From the NCBI RefSeq assembly GCF_022179765.1, contig NZ_BPRE01000005.1, positions 1 through 64,000 on the forward strand: a stretch of 64,000 bases of DNA. Direction: 5' to 3'. This stretch comes from Methylorubrum suomiense. GTDB lineage: Bacteria; Pseudomonadota; Alphaproteobacteria; Rhizobiales; Beijerinckiaceae. Positions 18,745-27,821 of this stretch are shown piece by piece; position 1 is the first letter of the stretch; the number at the start of each line of letters is the position of its first letter. The notes below the pieces were generated by a model that worked only from the letters and a program-made list of their open reading frames with translations, did no database searches and was not told the origin of the DNA. A program made the position numbers and the translations under genes.

Positions 18745-18778
18745 GAAAGGGCCGGCGCCTGAAGGCGCCGGCCCTTTC
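18745..18778. terminator. 15-bp GC-rich hairpin terminator
   Basis: Perfect 15-bp stem GAAAGGGCCGGCGCC / GGCGCCGGCCCTTTC with loop TGAA, about 30 nt after the stop of the 93-residue gene. The A-rich 5' side and T-rich 3' side make it plausible in both orientations, so it can also end the convergent DUF3297 gene. Confidence 0.8.
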
Positions 18779-18861
18779 GATTCCGGGTCGCTGCGTCGCG
18801 GGGTTTCCGGACGAGGGTGGCGATCACCGCCTCCGGCGGCGATCCCCCCATCGGGGCGGAC

Positions 18862-19110
18862 TCAGGCCTCCGAAGTCTCGCGGAAATACGGCTCGACCGG
18901 GCCCTTCAGCTTCACCGTCATCGGGTTTCCGGCCCGATCGAGGGTCTTACCGGCGGAGAGCCGCACCCAGCCCTCGCTGACGCAGTATTCCTCGACATTG
19001 TTCTTCTCGACGCCCTTGAAGCGGACACCGACGCCGCGGGCGAGGATCGCCTCGTCGTAGAACGGGCTGTTCGGATTGACCGACAAGCGGTCGGGAAGCT
19101 GGTCAGACAT
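18862..19110 (-). CDS. DUF3297 family protein
   Basis: 82 residues: MSDQLPDRLSVNPNSPFYDE, then GVGVRFKGVEKNNVEEYCVS, GKTLDRAGNPMTVKLKG and VEPYF. This matches the DUF3297 family almost throughout, a small conserved alphaproteobacterial protein of unknown function (glutathione peroxidase is a mistaken annotation in some databases). It probably stands alone: the acetyltransferase gene ends 36 nt upstream on the same strand. Confidence 0.85.
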   Translation of the reverse strand: MSDQLPDRLSVNPNSPFYDEAILARGVGVRFKGVEKNNVEEYCVSEGWVRLSAGKTLDRAGNPMTVKLKGPVEPYFRETSEA

Positions 19111-19146
19111 CGGCGCTGTCTTCGGTTGTGAGCGAATGCGGGCCGG

Positions 19147-19782
19147 TTACGGCAATCGCGGCGGCGTCGCAACGGCGCGCTCGGCCCGCACTGCGGCGAT
19201 CAACGCGTCGATCTGCCCGCTCTGAAGCAGCGGAATCCACCGCTGCACCGTGTCCTTCGGGAATTCCCACCAAGCCGTTTCCAGAAGTGCGGCCACTGTC
19301 GCCTCGTCGAAGCGGCGGCGCACGATCCGCGCCGGGCTTCCCACGACCACGGTGTAGGGGGGCACGTCGCGGGTGACGACGGCCCGGGCGCCCACCACAG
19401 CCCCGTGCCCGATGGTGATCCCCGACAGGATCAGGCAGCCGGATCCGAGCCAGACATCGTGCCCGATCACCACATCACCTTTGGAGAGGTGGTGATCGGG
19501 CGCATCGGCCCCCGGCCACAAGTCCGGCATCGCCGTGAAGGGGTAGGTCGAAACCCAATCCAGCCGGTGACCGCCGCCGAGCTGGATCTCGACCTTGTCG
19601 GCGATGGAACAATAGCGGCCGATCGTCAGCCGCCGGCCGGATTCCGGGAAACGCACCTTCGGTCGGCCGTAAGAATATGGGCCGATTAGATAATTCCATC
19701 GGCGCGCCAGGACACGGAGATGCAGCCGTGTCTCGTTGTGCGGGTTGCGCCCCCGCTTCAGCCGTTGCAACAGATGCCTCAA
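19147..19782 (-). CDS. CatB/LbH-type O-acetyltransferase
   Basis: 211 residues. The left-handed beta-helix hexapeptide region (LTIGRYCSIADKVEIQLGGG, then VVIGHDVWLGSGCLILSGI and TIGHGAVVGARAVVT) ends in the typical PPYTVVVGSPARIVRRRF. This is the xenobiotic acetyltransferase (CatB, chloramphenicol or virginiamycin type) group, more often acting on sugars in such contexts. No ATG fits: the reading frame has a TTG at 19782 preceded by GGAGGGG at suitable spacing, so that is the chosen start. It is divergent from maeB. Confidence 0.78.
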   Translation of the reverse strand: MRHLLQRLKRGRNPHNETRLHLRVLARRWNYLIGPYSYGRPKVRFPESGRRLTIGRYCSIADKVEIQLGGGHRLDWVSTYPFTAMPDLWPGADAPDHHLSKGDVVIGHDVWLGSGCLILSGITIGHGAVVGARAVVTRDVPPYTVVVGSPARIVRRRFDEATVAALLETAWWEFPKDTVQRWIPLLQSGQIDALIAAVRAERAVATPPRLP

Positions 19783-19848
19783 CGGCGCACCCCTCCGCGA
19801 TGAGAGGCGACGGTGCGCGACGAGGATGCGGGAGAGGACGGCATCGCC

Positions 19849-22182
19849 ATGGCCGACAATATGTCCGAGGATCTGAAATCCGGGGCGCTCGTCTACCACC
19901 GCCTTCCCAAGCCCGGAAAGCTGGAAATTCAGGCGACCAAGCCGCTCGGCAACCAGCGCGACCTCGCCCTCGCCTACTCGCCGGGCGTGGCGGCCGCCTG
20001 CATGGCGATCCACGACGACTCGCAGGAGGCCGCGACTCTCACGATCCGCCAGAACCTCGTCGCGGTGCTCACGAACGGCACGGCCGTGCTCGGCCTCGGC
20101 GATATCGGCCCCCTTGCCTCGAAGCCGGTGATGGAGGGCAAGGCGGTCCTCTTCAAGAAATTCGCCGGTATCGACGTGTTCGACATCGAGGTGGACGAGA
20201 AGGACGTCGACAAGCTCGTCGACGTGGTCTGCTCCCTGGAGCCGACCTTCGGCGGCATCAACCTTGAGGACATCAAGGCGCCGGAGTGCTTCGAGGTCGA
20301 GGAGCGCTGTCGCGAGCGGATGAACATCCCGGTCTTCCACGACGACCAGCACGGCACCGCGATCATCGTCGCGGCCGCCGTCCTCAACGCGCTCGAACTC
20401 GCCGGCAAGCAGCTCTCCGACGCCAAGATCGTCACCTCGGGCGCGGGTGCGGCGGCACTCGCCTGCCTCAACCTTCTCGTCTCGCTGGGTGCGACGCGCG
20501 AGAACATCACGGTCACCGACATCAAGGGCGTGGTCTACAAGGGCCGCACCGAACTGATGGACCGCTGGAAAGAGGTCTACGCGCAGGAGACGGAGGCGCG
20601 GACGCTCGCCGAGGTGATCGGCGGCGCCGACGTGTTCATCGGCCTGTCGGCCGGCGGCGTGCTCAAGCCCGAATATCTCGAGAAGATGGCGGACAAGCCG
20701 CTCATCATGGCGCTCGCCAATCCCTATCCCGAGATCATGCCGGATCTCGCCCAGGAGAAGCGCCCGGACGCGATGATCTGCACCGGGCGGTCGGACTTTC
20801 CGAACCAGGTCAACAACGTCCTGTGCTTCCCCTACATCTTCCGCGGCGCGCTCGATGTCGGCGCGCATGCCATCAACGAGGAGATGAAGAAGGCCGCCGT
20901 GAAGGCCATCGCGGCGCTCGCCCGCGAGACGCCCTCCGACGTCGTCGCCCGCGCCTATGGCGGCGAGGCGCGTCCCTTTGGACCGCGCTCGCTCATCCCG
21001 AGCCCGTTCGACCCGCGCCTGATCCTGCGCATCGCCCCGGCAGTTGCCAAGGCGGCGATGGATTCGGGCGTCGCCGGGCGCCCGGTGGAGAACATCCAGG
21101 CCTATACGGATTCCCTCGACCGGTTCGTGCACCGCTCCGGCTTCATCATGAAGCCGATCTTCTCCAAGGCGAAGGAGGATCCCAAGCGCGTCGTCTACGC
21201 CGAGGGCGAGGACGAGCGGGTGCTGCGCGCCGCCCAGGCGCTGGTAGAGGACAAGGTCGCCCGCCCGATCCTGATCGGACGCCCGCGGGTCATCGAGACG
21301 CGCATCAAGCGCTTCGGGCTGTCGATCCGCGCGGGCGACCATTTCGACCTGATCGATCCCGAGGACGATCCCCGCTACCGCGACTACGTGTCGACCTATC
21401 TCGAAGTGGCGGGCCGGCGCGGGATCACCCCCGATCTCGCCCGCACCCTGGTGCGCACCAACAACACGGTGATCGGTGCGCTCGCCGTGCGGCGCGGCGA
21501 GGCGGATGCGCTGATCTGCGGCCTCGAAGGGCGGTTCGAGACGCGCCTGAGGGTGATCCGCGACATCATCGGCCAGAGCCCGGACGTGCTCGACTTCGCG
21601 GCGATGAGCCTGATCGTCACGAAGAAGGGCGCCTACTTCCTCGCCGACACCCATGTCCGCCCCGATCCGTCGGCGGAAGAGATCGCCGACGTGGCGATCG
21701 CCTGCGCCGGCCATGTCGCGCGCTTCGGCCTGACGCCGAAGATCGCGCTGCTGAGCCACTCGGATTTCGGACAGTCGGATTCGGTCAGCGCCCGCAAGAT
21801 GCGCGGCGCGCTGGAGCAGATCCGTGCCCGCGCCCCGAAGCTTCAGGTCGATGGCGAGATGCAGGCGGATTCCGCCCTGTCGGAACTGGTGCGGGACCGG
21901 GTGCTGCCGGGTTCGAGCTTCAAGGGTGCCGCCAACATCCTGATCTTCCCGAATCTCGACGCGGCCAACATCGCCTTCCAGTTCGCCAAGGTGCTGGCGG
22001 ATGCCCTGCCGGTCGGCCCGCTCCTGATCGGTCCGGCCAAGCCCGCCCACATCCTGACGCCGTCGGTGACGGCCCGTGGCATCGTCAACGTCACGGCCGC
22101 CGCCGTGGTGGAGGCGCAGGCGGGCTCGGTGGCCGAGATCGCGGCGGTGGCCGAGCCGGGGGCGACGCCGGTCTCGGAGTGA
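19849..22182 (+). CDS. maeB: NADP-dependent malic enzyme with phosphotransacetylase-like domain
   Basis: 777 residues. N-terminal malic enzyme (about 1-430): [40 protein letters not shown], nucleotide-binding [13 protein letters not shown]. The C-terminal half (about 440-777; [20 protein letters not shown] onward) is a phosphate acetyltransferase-like domain that in the MaeB family gives acetyl-CoA regulation rather than catalysis. It converts malate to pyruvate with NADPH production, linking the C4 pool to acetyl-CoA. Start ATG 19849 matches the family N terminus; a second Met follows four codons later. Confidence 0.95.
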   Translation: MADNMSEDLKSGALVYHRLPKPGKLEIQATKPLGNQRDLALAYSPGVAAACMAIHDDSQEAATLTIRQNLVAVLTNGTAVLGLGDIGPLASKPVMEGKAVLFKKFAGIDVFDIEVDEKDVDKLVDVVCSLEPTFGGINLEDIKAPECFEVEERCRERMNIPVFHDDQHGTAIIVAAAVLNALELAGKQLSDAKIVTSGAGAAALACLNLLVSLGATRENITVTDIKGVVYKGRTELMDRWKEVYAQETEARTLAEVIGGADVFIGLSAGGVLKPEYLEKMADKPLIMALANPYPEIMPDLAQEKRPDAMICTGRSDFPNQVNNVLCFPYIFRGALDVGAHAINEEMKKAAVKAIAALARETPSDVVARAYGGEARPFGPRSLIPSPFDPRLILRIAPAVAKAAMDSGVAGRPVENIQAYTDSLDRFVHRSGFIMKPIFSKAKEDPKRVVYAEGEDERVLRAAQALVEDKVARPILIGRPRVIETRIKRFGLSIRAGDHFDLIDPEDDPRYRDYVSTYLEVAGRRGITPDLARTLVRTNNTVIGALAVRRGEADALICGLEGRFETRLRVIRDIIGQSPDVLDFAAMSLIVTKKGAYFLADTHVRPDPSAEEIADVAIACAGHVARFGLTPKIALLSHSDFGQSDSVSARKMRGALEQIRARAPKLQVDGEMQADSALSELVRDRVLPGSSFKGAANILIFPNLDAANIAFQFAKVLADALPVGPLLIGPAKPAHILTPSVTARGIVNVTAAAVVEAQAGSVAEIAAVAEPGATPVSE

Positions 22183-22203
22183 ACGGACGCGTGACGCCGA
22201 CGA

Positions 22204-22230
22204 AACCCTCTCCCATCTCGGGAGGGGGTT
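22204..22230. terminator. Hairpin between convergent maeB and glycan operon
   Basis: AACCCTCTCCC / GGGAGGGGGTT with a 5-nt loop, one mismatch, in the 67-nt gap between the maeB stop and the stop of the last glycan-operon gene. It is T-rich on neither side, so it may be a weak bidirectional terminator. Confidence 0.6.
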
Positions 22231-22249
22231 GAACGCGCAGTGGCTCGCT

Positions 22250-23137
22250 TTACACGGCCGGCCACGCCTCTCCCTTCGCCGGTCGATGCGCCGAAAAGCA
22301 TCCGCCCGGAAACACTGCGGCCACGCCCGGCCGCTTCAGGCGCAAGTCCCAAACCCGCAGTTCCGCGTAGCGCAGGTTCCAGGTCCGGCCGTCGCCGGAG
22401 TGCGTGAGAAAGCAGCGCTCGAAGGCGAGCAGCTGCGTCGGCATCGGCGGGTGCGGGCCCGCGCCGGTGTCGATGTCGAGGGCGAGGCTGTCCTGGCGAC
22501 CGGCCTCGAAGGCGCGCAGGGCGTCGAGCAGGGCGTCGTATTCCAGTCCGTCGACGCAGAGCTGAAGGCAGACCCGCGGCGCGAAGGCTGCCCGCGGATC
22601 GAGGGGATGTTCGCGCTGCCATGTCAGCGAGAAGCGCCCGCCCTCGGTCTCGGGCAGGAAGAGAATGTGGTCTTCGCCCACGCCGTCCAGCGCCCGCAGG
22701 CGATCCGGCTCGATCGGCGACGGAGCGGCCTCGCGGCCCTCCGCCCGGCCGTCGTTGCGAAAATGAACCAGCGGGTTGACGCCGGCCGCCACCACGTCGG
22801 GGTAACGGGCGAGGTAGAGAGCGGTGCTGAAGGCCGGGCTCGGATCGAGACCTCGAACCGCGCCTTCCCGCAGATAATGGCGCACGGGATCGAGCCGGGT
22901 CGCGCCGCTCTGGCGACGGTAGAAGACCGTGTCGAAATCCGCGTTCGGATTGTGGCCGGACCGCGCGCCCAGCCAGACGTAATGCAGGAAGGGGTCGAGG
23001 CCGCTCTTGGCCACGCCCGGATGACGGGCGCGGTAATAGGCGGCGTCGAACAGGCGCGGCACCCGTCCGTACAACGCGCGGCGCAGCAGGCCCGAGACGA
23101 GGCCGACGAGGCGGGACGGGGGAGACAGGGCGCTCAT
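22250..23137 (-). CDS. Glycan-operon protein with YY..HPGV..G.DPF.HY repeats
   Basis: 295 residues, last gene of a four-gene operon; its ATG overlaps the preceding stop (ATGA). The N-terminal half has three copies of a roughly 45-residue motif, FDAAYYRARHPGVAKSGLDP, then LDPVRHYLREG and TALYLARYPDVVAAGVNPLV. This motif is familiar from polysaccharide-associated glycosyltransferases. The C-terminal half is a beta-rich stretch (FSLTWQREHPLDP, VCLQLCVDGLEYDALLDALR) that I cannot assign. No transferase motif is evident, so it is likely an accessory protein for surface glycan synthesis. Confidence 0.6.
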   Translation of the reverse strand: MSALSPPSRLVGLVSGLLRRALYGRVPRLFDAAYYRARHPGVAKSGLDPFLHYVWLGARSGHNPNADFDTVFYRRQSGATRLDPVRHYLREGAVRGLDPSPAFSTALYLARYPDVVAAGVNPLVHFRNDGRAEGREAAPSPIEPDRLRALDGVGEDHILFLPETEGGRFSLTWQREHPLDPRAAFAPRVCLQLCVDGLEYDALLDALRAFEAGRQDSLALDIDTGAGPHPPMPTQLLAFERCFLTHSGDGRTWNLRYAELRVWDLRLKRPGVAAVFPGGCFSAHRPAKGEAWPAV

Positions 23138-25203
23138 GCGACGGTCTGCGCCTCGCACAAACCGCGCAATGCGGCGCGGAAGGCGGACGGGTCGCATTCG
23201 GCTCGAATACGGGCGAGTCCTTCGTCGCGCACGCTGCGCCACAAGGCGGCGTCCTCGTGCAGGCGGATCAGGGCCGAGGCGAAAGCGTCCGGATCCCGCC
23301 AGTCGCGGGCGAGCAGGCCCGTACCTTCAGGCCAGCCGAGCTGCTCCGAGAGAATTGGCGTGGCGAGACAGGGCAGGCCGTGGGCCACCGCCTCGTGGAC
23401 CTTGTGCGGAATGCCCGCGGCGAAGCGGGTCGGCGCCAGGAAGACCCGGGCGGCATCGAGATAGGGCTCCGTACGCGGCACCCGACCGGTGATGCGGACG
23501 CCGTCGCGGATGAAGCGGGCGCGGATGGTGTCGGCGATCTCTCCGACGAGGGTCAGCTCGGCCTGGGGCAGCTCTGCACGCACGAGCGGCCAGACATTCC
23601 GGAAGAACCAGTCGAGGGAATCGACATTCGGCTGTCCCTCGCGGCCGAGCGCGCCGACGAAGACGAAGCCGGAGCGCGCGGCGAAATCCGGGCTCGCTGC
23701 TGCCGGAGCGAGGGCGTGTCCGAGCACGGCGACGTTGCAGGCCGCGTAGCGCGCGAGCACCCGCGCCTCGGCGGGCGAGACGCAGACCACCGCATCGGCC
23801 AGCCCGAAGCAGCGCGCCTCGCGCTCGGCCTGCCATGCGAGATCGGCCGCAACCGCGTGGCCGCCGATGGCCGCCTCGGTCACGAAATCGCGCAGGCAAA
23901 AGAGGGCCTCGGAATCGAAGATCACCCGGGAGCGTGCGAAGCCGCGCGGATCGAGTCCCTGCGCATTCAGGGCCTGGAGCACGAACAGGATGTTGTGCGG
24001 ACGGCTGACCCAGAGCACGTCGTAGACATCGCGCCGCTCGCGGATGAGCCGGGCGAAGCCCTCGTCGCCGCTGGCGTGACAAATCTCGATGCGCCCGTCG
24101 AGATCGCGATAGCGCTGGGATTCCTCCGCATCCGCCTCGTAGTTCGGGAAGAAGGTCACGGCATAGCCGAGCCCGGCCATGGCGTTGAGGATCGCGTTGG
24201 CGCGGGGCAGGCCGGCGCCGAGATCGAGATGAGGAACCCGATCATCGACGTAGAGCACCCGCAGGCGCCAGGGATCGTGGTCGAGGCTGGCGCCGGGTCG
24301 CGGCTGAGGCCCCTGCGCGAACAGGTTGGCGCGGTGCCGATCGCGGAAACGGGTGCGGTTGCGGTCGAGCAACGTCTCGACCTCCTCGCGCTTGGCGCTG
24401 GTGGCGTTCTCGTAATGGATCGCGGTGGCCCGCGGCTGCACCAGGACCCGATAGCCGGCCTGATGGCAGCGCAGGCAGAGATCCGTGTCCTCGTAATAGG
24501 CCGGGGCAAAGAGCGGATCGAAGCCGCCCAGTTGCTCGAACAGGCCGCGCTCGATCATCAGCACGGCACCCGAGACGTACCCGACATCGCGGGTGACCGC
24601 ATGCTCGGGCGCCAGGGGATCGGGGTCGCCGCGCCCGTGCGGATGCGTGAGTGCCGCGTCGTCGCGAAAACCCGCCCCGGATTCCTGCAGAAAGCCGCCG
24701 GGGAAAACGAGGCGGGCGCCGACGATGCCGACATCCGCATGATCCCGGAACGCCGCGACCATGGCGGCTAGGGCCCCCGGCATCAGGTCGACATCGGGGT
24801 TGAGAAACAGGATGAAGCGCCCGCGCGCCCGCGCCGCCCCCGCGTTGCAGGCCGGGCCGAAGCCGGTGTTCTCGTCATTCTCGATCAGCGTGACGCCGTC
24901 GAGGCGGGGATAGAGGGCGCGGGTTTCCGGGCTCGACGCGTTGTCGACGAGGATCACCTCGAAGCCCACCCCGGCGAGGGCCTGCTGGCCGCAGAGGCGA
25001 TAGAGGGTGAGGGCCAGAAGATGGCGGGCGTCGCGGGCGACGATCACCACCGAGACGTCGGGCTCGGGCTCGGGCCGAAAGGCGAGGCGCACGCCGTTGC
25101 GGTGGATCGCCTCCCAGATCAGCGCGGCCTCCACGAGCGCGGCGCGACGGCCAATCTGCGGATCGACGGTGTCCAGACGCGGAATGGGGGGCGTGTCGCT
25201 CAT
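23134..25203 (-). CDS. Two-domain glycosyltransferase (GT2 plus GT4)
   Basis: 689 residues. N-terminal GT2 domain (about 50-300): VSVVIVARDARHLLALTLYR, then LVDNASSP, the metal-site FLNPDVDLMPGALAAM, and PAYYEDTDLCLRCHQAGYRV. C-terminal GT-B/GT4-like domain (about 310-680) contains VVCVSPAEARVLARY, GFVFVGALGREGQPNVDSLD and ending HEAVAHGLPCLATPILSEQ. Such fusions make polysaccharide chains from nucleotide sugars. It overlaps both neighbours by ATGA stop-starts, so the operon is tightly coupled. The sugar cannot be predicted. Confidence 0.88.
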   Translation of the reverse strand: MSDTPPIPRLDTVDPQIGRRAALVEAALIWEAIHRNGVRLAFRPEPEPDVSVVIVARDARHLLALTLYRLCGQQALAGVGFEVILVDNASSPETRALYPRLDGVTLIENDENTGFGPACNAGAARARGRFILFLNPDVDLMPGALAAMVAAFRDHADVGIVGARLVFPGGFLQESGAGFRDDAALTHPHGRGDPDPLAPEHAVTRDVGYVSGAVLMIERGLFEQLGGFDPLFAPAYYEDTDLCLRCHQAGYRVLVQPRATAIHYENATSAKREEVETLLDRNRTRFRDRHRANLFAQGPQPRPGASLDHDPWRLRVLYVDDRVPHLDLGAGLPRANAILNAMAGLGYAVTFFPNYEADAEESQRYRDLDGRIEICHASGDEGFARLIRERRDVYDVLWVSRPHNILFVLQALNAQGLDPRGFARSRVIFDSEALFCLRDFVTEAAIGGHAVAADLAWQAEREARCFGLADAVVCVSPAEARVLARYAACNVAVLGHALAPAAASPDFAARSGFVFVGALGREGQPNVDSLDWFFRNVWPLVRAELPQAELTLVGEIADTIRARFIRDGVRITGRVPRTEPYLDAARVFLAPTRFAAGIPHKVHEAVAHGLPCLATPILSEQLGWPEGTGLLARDWRDPDAFASALIRLHEDAALWRSVRDEGLARIRAECDPSAFRAALRGLCEAQTVA

Positions 25204-27068
25204 GGTGCGGACGCCTTCAGGATGATGCGGCCGATGCCGTCATCGGTCAGGAGGAGCAGGCGTCCGTCGCCTGCGGGCGGGTCGGCGGCCTCGCGAAAGC
25301 TCAGGCTGACCGGAACCGGAGCGGACAGACGCCCGGTCTTGTCCGTGTAGGCCACGGGCCGGCGCAGTTGCAGCGGCGTCACGCGCTCTAGGCGCAGTTC
25401 GATGGCGAGGCCGTCGCCGATCCAGAACGCCGCGGCGGGATGCGTGCCCGAGGCCAGCACGCCGGGCAGGAGGGTCGCGATCTCGAGCCGGTCGCCGGCC
25501 CGGCCGACGACCTGCCCCCACGTCTCCCAATCCGCTTCCATGTCGGCGAAGGCCAGCGCCAGGGCGGCACGGGCGGCCTGTGGCAGCGCGCGGGTCCGGA
25601 CCCATTCGGGCGCGAGCGCGACGTCGAGGGTGCCGAGACTGGGGGTTGTGCCGCCCGTCTCCGCAGCCCGCGCGAACCAGCGCCGACGCTCCGGCGCATA
25701 GGATGCGGCGCTGCCATCGCCGGGCCGCCGCTCGGTGGCGACGAGCACGCCGCGTTCGGGATCGGTCGCGGGGAGGGAGCGCGCGGAGCATTCGCCGGTG
25801 AGGACGAGACCGCCGCCCGAGACGACCGAAGGCTCACCGATCCCGGCAATATCCGATGATCCGAGCCCATCTGCTCGCGTTGTCCGTGGGAGGGGGTGTT
25901 CGCGGGCCTCCTCATGCGCACGGAGCAACGCGATCAGTTCAGCTTCCGCCGCCTCCGTCACCGCCGCGTAGCGCGTGAACAGCCGCTCGCTCGCCGCCGT
26001 CAGCCGGGCCAAGGCTTCCCGATCCGCCACGACCGACAGCACTGCCGCCTTCACCGCGTGCGCGTCGCGGCAGCGATGGGCCGGTTCCTCCGGCTCGAAC
26101 CCTTCCAGGCCGATCTCGGTGCCGATCACCGGGCGCCCGAACGACAACGCCTCGCCGACCTTGATCTTCAAGCCCGAGCCCATCAGCATCGGCGCCACCA
26201 CGAGATCGGTCTGCGCGTAGAAATCAGCGAGACGGTCGAGATACCCGAGCAGCCGCACGCCGGGGCCCTCGATGCCGGTCAGGCTGCGGCAGATCTCGCC
26301 CGCGATCACGAGTTCGGGCCGGTCCGGCGTCCAATCCTCGGCCCAGGCCCTGGCGAAGCGGCCGATGGAGAAGAGGTTCGGATCGTTGCCGTGGCCGAGG
26401 AAGCCGATGCGGCCGACGCGGCTCGGCACCGCGAACGGCTGCTGAAGGGGAAACCGAGGTGGGAGCAGCAGGGTGCGGGTCGAGGAAATGTCGGCAAAGT
26501 ACCGGGCTTCCGCCGCCTGGATCGCCAGCACCGCATCGGCGCGGTTGAGGCCCGCCGCCTCGCCCGCGACATCGGTGTAGAAGAAGTTCGGCTCCGCACG
26601 GAAAGGGCGATACTGGGTCTGACGTCCCGCGAAGCGATCATGGGTGTCGATCAGCTTCATGACGCCGGACGGCACCCGTTCCAGGGCGGCGGACAGGAAG
26701 ACGTAGTTCACCAGCGCCGCGCCGGTCTCGGGAAACTCCGAGAAATACCAGTCGACGAACGGGCCGAGTTCAGCCGGACACCAATCGTCGATGTCGAAGA
26801 AGGGCGCCCGCGTCTTTAGCGGGATCACCGCCCGCGGCTCGATCAGGAAGACGTTGCGAAACGCCGCCGCCATGGCGGCCAGATCGGTCGGCGGATGCTG
26901 GCCGAAGCGGCGATAGATCTGATCCTCGTGGGCGACATAGGCGAGATCGACCGCGAAGCCGCCGCGGATCAGGGCTTCGCAGGTAGCCACCAGCCGGCGG
27001 CGGTTGCCGGCGCTCGCGGGGGCGGCGGGCATCGGTGCGAGGACGAGGATCGCCGGTTGGCTCGCCAT
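25200..27068 (-). CDS. Glycosyltransferase (GT4-like) with extra C-terminal domain
   Basis: 622 residues from ATG 27068. The first roughly 400 residues are a GT-B glycosyltransferase: N-terminal LVLAPMPAAPASAGNRRRLV, a donor-site LLGYLDRLADFYAQTDLVVA and MGSGLKIKVGEALSFGRPVI. The last roughly 200 residues (from SSDIAGIGEPSVVSGG) are a beta-rich domain of unknown role. It overlaps the preceding gene by one nt (TGATG) and the following by ATGA. Likely acts with the neighbouring GT2/GT4 protein on a surface polysaccharide. Confidence 0.85.
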   Translation of the reverse strand: MASQPAILVLAPMPAAPASAGNRRRLVATCEALIRGGFAVDLAYVAHEDQIYRRFGQHPPTDLAAMAAAFRNVFLIEPRAVIPLKTRAPFFDIDDWCPAELGPFVDWYFSEFPETGAALVNYVFLSAALERVPSGVMKLIDTHDRFAGRQTQYRPFRAEPNFFYTDVAGEAAGLNRADAVLAIQAAEARYFADISSTRTLLLPPRFPLQQPFAVPSRVGRIGFLGHGNDPNLFSIGRFARAWAEDWTPDRPELVIAGEICRSLTGIEGPGVRLLGYLDRLADFYAQTDLVVAPMLMGSGLKIKVGEALSFGRPVIGTEIGLEGFEPEEPAHRCRDAHAVKAAVLSVVADREALARLTAASERLFTRYAAVTEAAEAELIALLRAHEEAREHPLPRTTRADGLGSSDIAGIGEPSVVSGGGLVLTGECSARSLPATDPERGVLVATERRPGDGSAASYAPERRRWFARAAETGGTTPSLGTLDVALAPEWVRTRALPQAARAALALAFADMEADWETWGQVVGRAGDRLEIATLLPGVLASGTHPAAAFWIGDGLAIELRLERVTPLQLRRPVAYTDKTGRLSAPVPVSLSFREAADPPAGDGRLLLLTDDGIGRIILKASAP

Positions 27069-27721
27069 CACGCGGCCCGGACGATGAGCGGCGTGAAGCC
27101 GTGAGCGTGGAGCGCGAAGGCCGCCCGGATGCCCTCCGGCCTCGTCCCCCAGAGCGGATCGAGCGCCAGCTCTGTCCGGGGACCGCCAGCGAAGCGAAGC
27201 CGGCCCGCCGCGACCCGGAAGCAGCCCCAACCGTCGGCGGCGTGCAGCAACAGGGCGTGCGGCACGGCCGTGCCGGTCAGCGCATGGTGAGGCCCTTCGG
27301 CGATCAGGGCGGGCGCCCCGTCCTCCGGCGCGAAGGCAGCGAGTGCCGTCTCGATCAACGGAAACAGGCCCGCCAATGCCGGCAGACCCGCGGGGCCAAC
27401 CGTGAGCAGGGCGCGGGCGAGCAGCTTCCGCTCGGGGTCGCCCAGTGCATCGGGCGAGGCGGCGTCGGGGCGGATCGGGAGGTCGCGAAAGTGCGTGGCG
27501 AGGGTGAGATCGCTGCCGGGAATGCCTTCGAGCGCCAGCAGGCAGACCGGTCCACCGGTTGCGCCCTCCTCCAGGCCGGAGAACGCCCAGGTCGCGAGCG
27601 TCACGCCCTCGGGCGCCGCGATGCCGAGGGGAATCGGCAGCGAGGCTGGCAGGGGGAAGCGGAGCACGGCGGTGTTCTGAGAGCCGGCGAAGAGCTGGCC
27701 CGGGGTCGGATTGAGGCTCAT
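27068..27721 (-). CDS. Unrecognised first gene of the glycan operon
   Basis: 217 residues, starting MSLNPTPGQLFAGSQNTAVL. The sequence is Ala/Gly/Pro/Leu-rich, with short beta-like stretches and no signal peptide. A segment near the C terminus (DGWGCFRVAAGRLRFAGGPR, ELALDPLWGTRP) resembles the C-terminal domain of the next gene in composition only. The family is not recognised. It overlaps the next gene by one nt, so it is expected to be co-expressed with the glycosyltransferases and may be an accessory factor. Confidence 0.55.
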   Translation of the reverse strand: MSLNPTPGQLFAGSQNTAVLRFPLPASLPIPLGIAAPEGVTLATWAFSGLEEGATGGPVCLLALEGIPGSDLTLATHFRDLPIRPDAASPDALGDPERKLLARALLTVGPAGLPALAGLFPLIETALAAFAPEDGAPALIAEGPHHALTGTAVPHALLLHAADGWGCFRVAAGRLRFAGGPRTELALDPLWGTRPEGIRAAFALHAHGFTPLIVRAA

Positions 27722-27750
27722 GCGGATTGCGACGGAAATCCCGGGCGCGT

Positions 27751-27793
27751 CCTCATCCTGTGGTGGCGGCGCGCAGCAGCCTCGGGATGAGGG
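27751..27793. repeat. Short palindromic intergenic repeat related to the 109-bp element
   Basis: The left end CCTCATCCTGTGG and right end CCTCGGGATGAGG are imperfect inverted repeats similar to the termini of the 109-bp elements (10005 and 52770). The interior is only about 17 nt, so this is a truncated or minimal relative. It lies in the gap between the glycan operon start and the M20 peptidase stop. Confidence 0.5.
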
Positions 27794-27821
27794 GGATGGG
27801 TGGGATGAGCCTGGGTTCGCA

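Noticed and set aside
19783..22050. N-terminal extension of the acetyltransferase to 967 residues
   Set aside because: The added part is antisense to maeB and without motifs; only the C-terminal 211 residues are a real acetyltransferase.
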